64,000 bases of DNA from NCBI RefSeq assembly GCF_000282215.1, contig NZ_AKJS01000070.1, positions 94,544 through 158,543 on the forward strand, read 5' to 3'. The stretch comes from Pseudomonas sp. GM21 (lineage in GTDB: Bacteria; Pseudomonadota; Gammaproteobacteria; Pseudomonadales; Pseudomonadaceae). The position numbers and the translations under genes were made by a program. Below, in pieces: positions 56,101-63,584 of the stretch. Position 1 is the stretch's first letter; the number at the start of each line of letters is the position of its first letter. Below the pieces are notes generated by a model. The model had not been told where the DNA came from. It did not search any database and saw only the letters and a program-made list of their open reading frames with translations.

Positions 56101-58360
56101 TATCGGCCGCAATGGCGATGCTCAACACCTGCCATTCGTTTTGATTGATCTGCTTTTGCAGGCGCGCGCAGGTCCCCTGCAACTGGAGCATCAGGCGCCA
56201 GGGCTCGATCAGGCATTCACGCCGGTGTTCCTTGATGAACGTGGTTTCGCTGGCCGAGCCCATGAAGGCGTCGCGAATCAGGTTTTCGTAGGCTTGGGGC
56301 AGATCCAGTTCAGGCAGCACCTTGCGCAGCCAGGGCAGGGTGATGCCGCTGGCCAACGCCCGGCGTTCGGTTTCGTCCGCTGCCGTGATCTCAAGCCGCA
56401 TAAAGCCCAGTCGCAGTGAAAGAGGCTCCAGCTGCATCGACGGCGTGTTGTCGATGTTGAGCTGGGCGAGTGCTTCGAGTGACATTTTGCTACGGGCCGC
56501 ACTGGGCACCGCGACGAGTTTCTGCGGGGTGCCCGGGGCGGCGCCATCGGACAGTTGTTTTTGCAGCGAGACAGAATCGGGCAGATCAAGCTGCACAGCA
56601 AAATGCCCGTGGAGCGAGAAGTCTTTTCGCAGACGCGCATGCAGCTGCTTGCGAGTGAAATCGTCACGTGGCGGCAGGGCGATTTCCAGCTGGGCGTGGC
56701 TGCGGCGCATGGCAAGCAGGTAAGCCTCCACCAAACCCTTGAGTTCGACACGCTCGGACGCCGACAAGGTGGCCAGCCACTGGGGCAGCAGCGAGAAAAG
56801 CTTGGCGCTACGGCTTTGTTCCAGCAGGTGTGCAAAGGCCAGGCTTCTGGCGGCCGGCACGGGGACCTGCAGGGTCGCCAGTGTGTGTTTGCGCAGCTTT
56901 TCCAGTTCGTCCTCGCGCTGAAGCGAATGGCGCAGGTGCGCTGCTTGTTCTTCGAAGTGGGTGGTTTGTTGATCGAGGCTGTATTGCAGCGGGTCGGTTA
57001 CGATTTTTTTCAGCAGCACCGCCAGAACCCTGTCCTGGTCCTGAATCTTGAACAGCTGTCGCTCCATGTCTGTGCGGTTGGCAAACCGTTGCAAGCCACC
57101 GCCTGAACCAGGCCAGTACAGCAAAAGGCTGTGCGGCGATGGCGTATCTCGGGTAATGACGAAGGGGCCGTTGAGCGCCTGGCTGGTAATGCTGCTGTTA
57201 GGCCCGGTCATCGACAGCGTCAGGCTGGCGGCGGTGATGGTCGCGTCGCGATCAGTTGCCAGCGGCGAGTCCAGCACAGCGATGACCCAGCTGAACTCAT
57301 CACTGTCGAGCTGCTTGAGCGCCAACTGAAGCTGGGCCTCGGCGCGCAGGCCATCCTTGTGCGCCTGATAGAGCGCACTGAACTCACGGTTGATGGTTGC
57401 AAAGTCGAAGGCGCGCGACCGGTAGAGCAGGGCGGAGGCCGCCGTGTCGGCGGCTTGCTCAGCCGTCTCCAGCGTCTTCAATGCCTCTTTGAATGACGGG
57501 TGGCGGTCGCTGTCGAGTTCATCGCCCAACAGCGCTTCGAGCGCATCGCGCTGTCGGTTCAGTGAGGCCTGACGCTGGGGCCATGGAATGTCGGCGAACA
57601 AGCTGTCGAACAGAGGCTGTTCATCTTCTATCGAGTTGTTCGGCAGGGGGATTTCAAGGTCTGGAGGCACGGCGAAAACGATGGCGTTCGCGTATTGCGG
57701 GCGTAAAAGCAACTCTGTGATCCCGACCGTGAGCGGCTCGGTTTTCGCGGTGTATTCAAAGCGCACGTCATCGTCGGGCAGGCCTTGCGGAACGAGCGAT
57801 TGCCCGGACAACCAGTCTTCCATGTCACTGCGCCGATTGAAGCGCTGAATGGGAACAGGCCGGCCAGGCAGGTACAGCCACTGCGCGGAGGGTTGCCGAT
57901 CACCCACGCTGATGACCCAGGCGGCGGGGAGTTTCAGGGTGCCGCTGTCGCTCAACACCAGGGTCAACTGCTCGGTGTGGATGGGCTGATCGTTCAGACA
58001 CAGGCTCGAGGCGGGTGGCTCCAGGATTATCAGCAGGGGCTGCAACTGTTCTGCCGTCAGGGTTCTGCGAGCGAATGCCACCTGAGCGCAGGCCTCGAAA
58101 TGACTGCGGTACAACTGACCCGCCCGCTCACGCCGCGACACCGGCGTACCGGGTGCCCGGGCGTCCCAATAGGCGTTCCAGCGTTCGTTGAGCGTCGGTT
58201 CCGGGCGTTGACCTCTCAACGGTGCGGCGCCGAACAACGCCTGCAAACCCTGGCTGCACTCGCGCCAACGCGCTGAAGCGCTCAGCAACAAGCTTTCATC
58301 AAGGTTGTTTTTCAGGAGCAGCGTGGAAACCGGCAGGGTGCTGAACACACTTTCATTCAT
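53171..58360 (-). CDS. Giant dermonecrotic-toxin-domain-like protein
   Basis: The 1729 residues have no Sec signal and few cysteines. A long alpha-helical N-terminus is followed by a hydrophobic stretch near 913-935 (KMALGMVPFVGAGIALYDAW). Next is a module containing GDFIVRQGRIYQVERSSDSR and GNWDTWFGVYGV, like the one in the NEL protein at 34122. A Leu-rich coiled-coil zone follows (about 1180-1420). The C-terminus (MWYAHFHYSKAAPAFGEFEK, KLPEHRFLTH) is conserved-looking and may be the active domain. I assign it to the toxin-like family of Pseudomonas by overall layout. The activity is unknown, and no NEL or LRR is seen. Confidence 0.65.
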   Translation of the reverse strand: MNESVFSTLPVSTLLLKNNLDESLLLSASARWRECSQGLQALFGAAPLRGQRPEPTLNERWNAYWDARAPGTPVSRRERAGQLYRSHFEACAQVAFARRTLTAEQLQPLLIILEPPASSLCLNDQPIHTEQLTLVLSDSGTLKLPAAWVISVGDRQPSAQWLYLPGRPVPIQRFNRRSDMEDWLSGQSLVPQGLPDDDVRFEYTAKTEPLTVGITELLLRPQYANAIVFAVPPDLEIPLPNNSIEDEQPLFDSLFADIPWPQRQASLNRQRDALEALLGDELDSDRHPSFKEALKTLETAEQAADTAASALLYRSRAFDFATINREFSALYQAHKDGLRAEAQLQLALKQLDSDEFSWVIAVLDSPLATDRDATITAASLTLSMTGPNSSITSQALNGPFVITRDTPSPHSLLLYWPGSGGGLQRFANRTDMERQLFKIQDQDRVLAVLLKKIVTDPLQYSLDQQTTHFEEQAAHLRHSLQREDELEKLRKHTLATLQVPVPAARSLAFAHLLEQSRSAKLFSLLPQWLATLSASERVELKGLVEAYLLAMRRSHAQLEIALPPRDDFTRKQLHARLRKDFSLHGHFAVQLDLPDSVSLQKQLSDGAAPGTPQKLVAVPSAARSKMSLEALAQLNIDNTPSMQLEPLSLRLGFMRLEITAADETERRALASGITLPWLRKVLPELDLPQAYENLIRDAFMGSASETTFIKEHRRECLIEPWRLMLQLQGTCARLQKQINQNEWQVLSIAIAADTPQAWNVADKRIVLLPAYLSAGGKDTPNEGGTTLSGVTFVQEQVSGMTLLYLPDSPDGQFLRRYDNLETARRALFNLCLRSEMVSYLAARALIGDVRAHASRINQAVLKHFDAMIGVGLPWPKTTSLSAHLLNAHMGRLIEAHRGTSRSNDALYLERYALNGPRAFNYIKMALGMVPFVGAGIALYDAWNSANRAVASLLRGEVGDGLTEIESVLMSLVDAAMDLLPGGSVGARTAKGARSLTRIRQLRALGQKAGALQAPSKRRARHVVQRFAGYEYEKPISLTGLEPATHGIYRNVYRHADGDFIVRQGRIYQVERSSDSRNWRLCGTRQKTYKQPVGLDEAGNWDTWFGVYGVTFEGGGLGGGGVLGHLADGLDPLWPAAIRERLPRWWTDQTLRRQQALSETANATATLFDAQMTRTTALMKTYNASPENLRPALAQAFEAACIKDMELGSKQYQTLAELRPLTRGKNMREIKEIQSNVAFLLADRARQRVALTGQRALTLTDRIDDLLDQLDALPAEALAERLRILENIRKLRLEIMRDFDAIDAHMRDLNLWYPRITDKPTKTNLSRAFADLNAKLNEASQLYLKTGQLLEIVKRYDSTSDVSWFYLQTRAHTLRTKVDRALFTQHSLPEVSATRAQRNQILQECLDLYGEFRRNMNAWTASYPQHFHLDAVGPLLLGIEKMAERARKAIDQPVSALPAGKRSKKVFTTEDDQLLIGEERWEPTTQKRQYTLTGQGGFEEVWEQGTNGKFRLLNPQEQGVHPAHRDLGALTADARSRLAAQAAYKTRVEAYAQQDMLPVDLEHMMLSEAAELGRRALTIEDLQPTNALIQQLRDKSTELTDIGRTLRIEYSMKSRNPTDGMLDYLMKQNSAQKKIVDIHKQKPMENLGKRADGRTDYLQEYEVRDLTQTPPKVMWYAHFHYSKAAPAFGEFEKAHLKLPEHRFLTHADNADLPYADIGKKSAALQHFDPL

Positions 58361-58565
58361 GGCAACGTGGCTCTGTGCAGAGGAGCGGCGTATCCGCTCT
58401 TGAAGAACGCCATTAAAAGAAACCTGCCATGGCCCGTGGCACTACATAGTTATCGCATCGACCATTGGGCGATATTCATCAAACTGTCACGCAACTGTGG
58501 CAGCGCGCTTGATCAAACTTCATCAGACTCGCGCTCTACTGGGGTTCTGCGTTTCGGTGTTTTTC

Positions 58566-59600
58566 ATGCGTGCACGATTTTTATCAACAGCGGCCTTTTT
58601 GGCCGCGTTGTTGTTTGGCCTGCCGTCCTTTGCGGCGTCTCGTTGTGATGTCAACGTACCGACCCAACACGCTGATCTGGCGCAGGTGAGCCTGGCGTAC
58701 CAGAGCATTGGCCGTGCGTCGGACCCTGCGTTGTTGCTGGTGATGGGCCTGGGCGGGCAATTGATTCACTGGCCGGACGAGGTGGTGGTGGCGCTGTGTC
58801 AGCAAGGCTTTCGGGTGATTCGTTACGACAACCGTGATGTGGGTCTGTCCACATGGCGCCAGACCCCGGGCGAAGCCAACCTGACCTTTGAAGCCTTGCG
58901 CTACAAACTCGGCTTGCCGGTGTCGGCGCCGTATACCCTGACCGACATGGCGGACGATGCCTTTGGCCTGATGGACGCGTTGCACGTCGAGCAGTTCCAC
59001 GTATTGGGTGCGAGCATGGGGGGGATGATTGCCCAGCACATGGCGGCCATGGCGCCGCAGCGTGTGGAAAGTCTGACATTGCTCATGACCAGTTCCGGCG
59101 CCGAAGGCTTGCCGGCGCCGAGCGCGGCGCTGGTGCAATTGTTGTCCCGTCGTGGCGCACCGAACCGCGAAGTGGCGCTGGAACAACAGGCGGATTTGCT
59201 CGCGGCGCTGGGCAGTCCGTCGGTGACGGATGACCGGCATGAACTGCTGCAGCAAGCGGCGCAGTCCTACGACCGGGCGTTCAACCCCGAGGGTGTGAAG
59301 CGCCAGATTATGGCCATCCTCGCCGAGCGCAGTCGCGTGGACCTGCTCAACCAGTTACGCGTGCCGACGCTGGTGGTGCACGGCACGGCCGATCCGCTGT
59401 TGCCGGTGATGCATGGCGTGCATTTGGCGGCGCATATTCGTGGCAGTCAGTTGAAGCTGATCCCGGGGTTGGCGCATCGGTTCCAGGAGGCATTCAAGGA
59501 ACCGTTACTGGCGGCGGTGTTGCCGTATTTGCAGGCCCATCGCGAAGACACCTCGCATTGGGCGCAGATCGATCCAGTAACGTATCCGAATCTCCAGTAA
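58566..59600 (+). CDS. Secreted alpha/beta-hydrolase
   Basis: The ATG at 58566 gives 344 residues with a signal peptide ([20 protein letters not shown], cut after SFA). A longer start at 58497 would precede the signal with non-hydrophobic residues. The hydrolase fold has the oxyanion region [14 protein letters not shown] and [11 protein letters not shown]. The nucleophile elbow is GASMGGMI, the acid Asp lies in [10 protein letters not shown], and the His in [11 protein letters not shown]. An esterase or lipase acting in the periplasm is likely; the substrate is unknown. Confidence 0.88.
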   Translation: MRARFLSTAAFLAALLFGLPSFAASRCDVNVPTQHADLAQVSLAYQSIGRASDPALLLVMGLGGQLIHWPDEVVVALCQQGFRVIRYDNRDVGLSTWRQTPGEANLTFEALRYKLGLPVSAPYTLTDMADDAFGLMDALHVEQFHVLGASMGGMIAQHMAAMAPQRVESLTLLMTSSGAEGLPAPSAALVQLLSRRGAPNREVALEQQADLLAALGSPSVTDDRHELLQQAAQSYDRAFNPEGVKRQIMAILAERSRVDLLNQLRVPTLVVHGTADPLLPVMHGVHLAAHIRGSQLKLIPGLAHRFQEAFKEPLLAAVLPYLQAHREDTSHWAQIDPVTYPNLQ

Positions 59601-59614
59601 CCCCCAATTAAAAC

Positions 59615-59703
59615 TGTGGGAGCGAGCCTGCTCGCGATGGCGTCGTACCCGTCAGCATTGATGTTGCAGACAGACCGCTATCGCGAGCAGGCTCGCTCCC
59701 ACA
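59615..59703. repeat. REP doublet
   Basis: Inverted arms at 59615-59638 and 59680-59703 carry the TGTGGGAGCGAGCCTGCTCG core and lie between the hydrolase and the DUF6124 gene. Confidence 0.9.
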
Positions 59704-59708
59704 AGGAT

Positions 59709-60065
59709 TTATGTCGGGACGACGTTATCCAGCATCCGGTTCACCGCCAGCTCACCGAGCATCACCGAGTGTTGAATGCCCAGCAGGGTGTGGCGTTGTG
59801 TGCCGTTCAGTTGCCCCGCGAAATCATTCAACATCACACTCGCTGACGCCAACGTCTCACAGGCATTGACCAGCAGGGTTTCGTTATCGGTGTCGGGGGC
59901 GACGAAAAAGATGGTGCTGGGTTTGCGTGGGGTGTCTTTGGGGATGACCGGTTTGAGGTAGTAATCGAGGGCGCGGTCGGCGGCTCCGTTGAGCTTTTTG
60001 GACTCTGGGGTTTCGTAGGGGGAAACGTCGTCGGTTTCCGGTGGGTTCGGCGTAATCTTGAACAT
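59709..60065 (-). CDS. DUF6124 family protein (copy 2)
   Basis: The 118 residues start MFKITPNPPETDDVSPYETP behind TAGGAAG. They are collinear with copy 1 at 19071-19448: the same PNPPETDDVSPYE start, RKPSTIFFVAPD, and a VMLGELAVNRMLDN tail. The protein lacks signal or membrane segments and its function is unknown. The structured leader upstream is also shared with copy 1, which suggests common post-transcriptional control. Confidence 0.82.
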   Translation of the reverse strand: MFKITPNPPETDDVSPYETPESKKLNGAADRALDYYLKPVIPKDTPRKPSTIFFVAPDTDNETLLVNACETLASASVMLNDFAGQLNGTQRHTLLGIQHSVMLGELAVNRMLDNVVPT

Positions 60066-60200
60066 TTGGCGTCTTCCTAATAGTAGAGCCGCTACCTGTC
60101 TCGCTACTAAACGGAGGGGTGGCAGCTGTGCGCAAGTTAGTAGACCGGTAAGATCGCCAAAAACCCGGCGCGCCCGAGGGCGCCATGCGCACAGCTACCA
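60066..60200 (-). ncRNA. Structured 5' leader of DUF6124 gene copy 2 (candidate cis-regulatory RNA)
   Basis: A perfect 11-bp stem, TGCGCACAGCT (60186-60196) with AGCTGTGCGCA (60124-60134), encloses a GCGCC-CTCG-GGCGC hairpin and GCCGGGTT, in the same order as in the leader of copy 1. GCCACCC follows the closing stem in both. It is read on the minus strand, ending just before the ATG at 60065. No known Rfam family was recognised by eye. Confidence 0.55.
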
Positions 60201-60610
60201 TCAAGTGCAGGTGAAAACCTGGCTGGATGACACTTGTGCAACCGAAGACGAAATTAGCCGGGCTACTAAACCCGATCACTGGGAATCAGTGACAGGAACC
60301 AAGTTACCGACGGCCCTCCAGGCGCACAAGCCGGCGGATTCTGACGTGGTTGTAGGCGACGGCGCAAGGCACTGTAGCTTTCAGGAAGTAACCTTAAACA
60401 GAACTAAACACATTCCCAAAAACACCGCAGTTCCCCTGTGGGAGCGAGCCTGCTCGCGAAGGCGGTGTATCAGCCAATGCAGTATTAACTGACACGGCGC
60501 CTTCGCGAGCAGGCTCGCTCCTACAGGGGATCATGCAACGGCTGCCACCTCGGTCCCTTCAGGTGTATCGTTCGATCTTTCCGGCGCGATCCCAGCCTGC
60601 GAGGTGTGTG
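60201..60610. other. Intergenic region upstream of the DUF6124 leader and the DsbA-like gene
   Basis: There is no supported gene. It contains a TCACTG-GGAAT-CAGTGA inverted repeat (60276-60292), possible promoter sequence for the DUF6124 leader, and a REP doublet (60437-60525) near the DsbA-like gene. Confidence 0.5.
60437..60525. repeat. REP doublet
   Basis: Arms at 60437-60460 (TGTGGGAGCGAGCCTGCTCG then CGAA) and 60502-60525 are inverted, with one change (CTCCTACA) in the right arm. Confidence 0.9.
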
Positions 60611-61276
60611 ATGAGTACCCCTTTGAAAATCGATTTCGTCAGCGACGTGTCCTGCCCCTGGTGCGTTGTCGGCCTATACGGCCTGACCCGGGCGCTGGAA
60701 ATTCTGCGTGATGAAGTCCAGGCCGAGATCCGTTTTCAGCCGTTCGAACTGAACCCGAAGATGGGCCCCGAAGGGCAGAACATCACTGAGCACGTCACTG
60801 AAAAATACGGCTCGACCCCGGAACAGTCACAGAAGAACCGCGAGATGATCCGCGCCCGTGGCGCCGCTGTCGGGTTTGCGTTTCGCACCGACGGCAACAG
60901 CCGCATCTACAACACTTTTGACGCCCATCGTTTGTTGTACTGGGCGGGGCTGGAAGGGTTGCAGTTCAATCTGAAGGAAGCGCTGTTCAAGGCGTATTTC
61001 ACCGACGGCGGCAACCCGTCCGATCACGGGCAGTTGGCGCAGATTGCTGAAAGCGTCGGGCTCAATCGGCAGCGCGCCGAGGCGATTCTGGCGTCGGATG
61101 AATACGCCAAAGAGGTGGTTGAGGAAGAGCAGCTGTGGCTGACCCGTGGCGTGAGTTCGGTGCCGACGGTGGTGTTCAACGGGCAGTACGCAGTGAGTGG
61201 CGGGCAGCCAGTGGAAACGTTTGTCGGGGCGATCCGGCAGATCATGAGTGAAGCGAAGGGCGGTACTGTCAGCTGA
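60611..61276 (+). CDS. DsbA family oxidoreductase (FrnE/HCCA isomerase-like)
   Basis: The ATG at 60611 gives 221 residues from MSTPLKIDFVSDVSCPWCVV. The CPWC active site sits in a thioredoxin fold with the helical insertion typical of FrnE/2-hydroxychromene-carboxylate-isomerase-like proteins. The cis-Pro loop is VSSVPTVVFNGQYAVSGGQP. There is no signal peptide, so it is cytoplasmic. The role is probably disulfide or glutathione chemistry under oxidative stress; the exact substrate is unknown. Confidence 0.9.
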   Translation: MSTPLKIDFVSDVSCPWCVVGLYGLTRALEILRDEVQAEIRFQPFELNPKMGPEGQNITEHVTEKYGSTPEQSQKNREMIRARGAAVGFAFRTDGNSRIYNTFDAHRLLYWAGLEGLQFNLKEALFKAYFTDGGNPSDHGQLAQIAESVGLNRQRAEAILASDEYAKEVVEEEQLWLTRGVSSVPTVVFNGQYAVSGGQPVETFVGAIRQIMSEAKGGTVS

Positions 61277-61294
61277 TTGTGCAGGGCGTTTTTT

Positions 61295-61324
61295 TGTGGC
61301 GAGGGCGCTTGCTCCATCGCCACA
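61295..61324. repeat. TGTGGCGA inverted repeat
   Basis: TGTGGCGA-N14-TCGCCACA lies between the DsbA-like and lipase genes (converging) and resembles a degenerate REP half-pair. Confidence 0.5.
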
Positions 61325-61385
61325 CGGGAGGCGCCGTCCGCCCCGTGTTACCGGGGCTTCTCGGGCAAAGTTCTGTTGTGTCTGT

Positions 61386-63572
61386 TCAAACAATCGAATC
61401 GATGTCGAACGTATGCGGTGCCCCTACCACATGCCCGTAGATCGACGCCAATAACGCGTCTTCGTTTGCGCTCTTCGGCGCCATGGCCCACTGCTCTTCG
61501 ACCTGGTTTTCTGCATGGGCAAGCCAGCGTTGCAGGTTTTCTGCCAGCCGCTCGGGCTGAGTCGAAAGCGATCCGTAGACTTTTTTTTCACTGACGCGCT
61601 CGTGCCGCAAGGTTTTCAGTCGATTGAGCGTCACGTGTATTTTGTCGACCTCAAGAGCGAAGGCGTTGATTTCCGCTTCGTGAGTTTGTTGATGCTTCAT
61701 GGTTTGGTTCGATAAATGATCTCGCCTGGAACGCAACTGGGTGGTAATACGTTGGAGTGCCTGCTCTATCCATTCACACTCCATGTCGGTGACCAGGGCG
61801 CGTTTTGACGTTAGTGCTTCCTGTGAGCGCTTGAATGAGGCCCAACAGACGGGAATGTAGCTGCCGACCATCGAGTGGTTACCGGCATTAAACAGTTGAG
61901 TCAGCAGCGAAGGTCGATTCGGGAGGCCGTTTTTTTGCTGGATGGCCACCGAGCAGGCGGCATGCTGGGTAATGGTGTCGCAGCCGGGCTCCCACAGGAT
62001 CATGGACATTTCCTTGCGGCTGAACTGCACCGGCATCGCGTGACGCAAGGTGCCGTGGTGTTCGTAGGGTTCGCCTGTCCAGTTAGTGATGCCGGCTACA
62101 AATACGGAAAGGCCAGCCGGCACATTGACGAAGGTCAGCGCGGCCCCCGCCCCGAAAACGCCAGCCTTGGTGTTCATCCAGGTGCCGGGCACGCTCGGCA
62201 CCGGGTCGTTGTGGTTGACCATTCGGTAATGCACCAAGTCTGCGGCACCTTTGGCGAAATTGGCATCACCGGCGCGGGGGGCGCCGTAGGTGTAGAGCTG
62301 GATTTTGTAGCCTTCCGGCCTGCGACGCAGCATTTCGGAGAGTAACAAAGCCACTGCGCCACCGAGGCTGTGGCCGCAGATCAGTAGTTTTTGTCCGGCA
62401 TAAAATTTATCGAGGTATTTCACAGCGAAGTCGTAGGCTTTCTGCGCTGCCTGGTAAAAACCTCGGTGCACTTTGCTGTCGGTGTCTTCAAATGGCACTT
62501 GGAATGCATCGGCGTCGCGCAGGCCATCCGCGACGATTTCATAGGTGCCACGTACTGCGATCAGGATCAGTTCGTCGTAGTGGGTAATGAAGGCCTGAGT
62601 ATCAGTCGAATCTGCGCCCAGCTTCCTGTCGTCGAGGAAATGAATCTTGGCAGGGTGTTCCTGATCTTCACCCAGTTCCGGGTCGTTTGCCGTATAGAGA
62701 TCGGGGTCGAACGGCACGATCTCCAGTCGCTTGGAGTACGGTACATCCTCGTACAGTGGGTAATAAGCTCTTGTCTGCGTCGCATCGACTTGCCCAAGTT
62801 CATCAAATTTTGCCAGTGCATCCCCGAACCAGTTGCCGACGCTGGGTTGCAGGGGGAAGCTAACGCTCCTGGTCCTGACGGGTTGTTCATCGGGCTGCTG
62901 ACCAAAGGGGCAATAGCTCAAAGTGGCCATCAGCGCGAGTTGGTAAAGGTTGAGCGCACAAAATTCAGGGTCGGTCGAGAGCATGGGGCGCAAGGCCCGC
63001 AGCGGGCGCACTTCCAGCACGGTGTGTTGCAACGGCAACAGGGCAATGCCAAGTGCGCCATGTTTACCCATGAGTTTCGCCCGCCCCGTACCGTGTGGGT
63101 AATGGCGATAAACCTCAGGAGGCAGGTGCGAGACATGCTTGACCAGATGGCGCACTTCCACCTGAAAAAACTCATCCGCGCAGGCTTGTGCAGGGTTTTC
63201 TTTGGTGCGAGTGGAGTTTTGGTTCAGATAGCGGGTTTGCTCGGCGCGGACTTGGAGCTCAGTGATTTTGAGGGGATAGTGCGGCCTTGTTTGTAAATCC
63301 TTATACAGCTCTTCATCCCCTTGGTACTTCTGATCAATGAGGAGTGTTACTGGTCCTGCAAAGTGCTCAGTAACTTTTCCTGTGCCCGTGATATCCAAAG
63401 TGCCATCGTAAGTCTTCCCTTCCGAATCGGTTACGACGTAGGCCAACCCGGCATAGGGTTCGCCAGAACCGAACTCGTCGACCAACTGAAAACTGCTCCA
63501 CTTACCTTGAACGGGGCAGGCGAGTACGCGACTGCTTAACCGTGATTCCAGCTCTTTTTGCAATGACGTCAT
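61386..63572 (-). CDS. Class 3 lipase family protein, candidate type VI secretion effector
   Basis: The 728 residues lack a signal peptide. Residues about 20-85 form a beta-rich transthyretin-like module (SSFQLVDEFGSGEPYAGLAY, DGTLDITGTGKV) of the kind found on VgrG tips and cargo effectors. The lipase-3 domain follows (ILIAVRGTYEIVADGL, VHRGFYQAAQKAYDF) with nucleophile S402 in ICGHSLGGAVA. A likely Asp/His pair starts around VNHNDPVPSVPG. The C-terminus is helical (to 728). It starts 12 bases after a Cys-rich gene. Effector status is inferred from domain layout, since no T6SS structural gene is in view. Confidence 0.75.
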   Translation of the reverse strand: MTSLQKELESRLSSRVLACPVQGKWSSFQLVDEFGSGEPYAGLAYVVTDSEGKTYDGTLDITGTGKVTEHFAGPVTLLIDQKYQGDEELYKDLQTRPHYPLKITELQVRAEQTRYLNQNSTRTKENPAQACADEFFQVEVRHLVKHVSHLPPEVYRHYPHGTGRAKLMGKHGALGIALLPLQHTVLEVRPLRALRPMLSTDPEFCALNLYQLALMATLSYCPFGQQPDEQPVRTRSVSFPLQPSVGNWFGDALAKFDELGQVDATQTRAYYPLYEDVPYSKRLEIVPFDPDLYTANDPELGEDQEHPAKIHFLDDRKLGADSTDTQAFITHYDELILIAVRGTYEIVADGLRDADAFQVPFEDTDSKVHRGFYQAAQKAYDFAVKYLDKFYAGQKLLICGHSLGGAVALLLSEMLRRRPEGYKIQLYTYGAPRAGDANFAKGAADLVHYRMVNHNDPVPSVPGTWMNTKAGVFGAGAALTFVNVPAGLSVFVAGITNWTGEPYEHHGTLRHAMPVQFSRKEMSMILWEPGCDTITQHAACSVAIQQKNGLPNRPSLLTQLFNAGNHSMVGSYIPVCWASFKRSQEALTSKRALVTDMECEWIEQALQRITTQLRSRRDHLSNQTMKHQQTHEAEINAFALEVDKIHVTLNRLKTLRHERVSEKKVYGSLSTQPERLAENLQRWLAHAENQVEEQWAMAPKSANEDALLASIYGHVVGAPHTFDIDSIV

Positions 63573-63584
63573 GTCGAAATCTCC

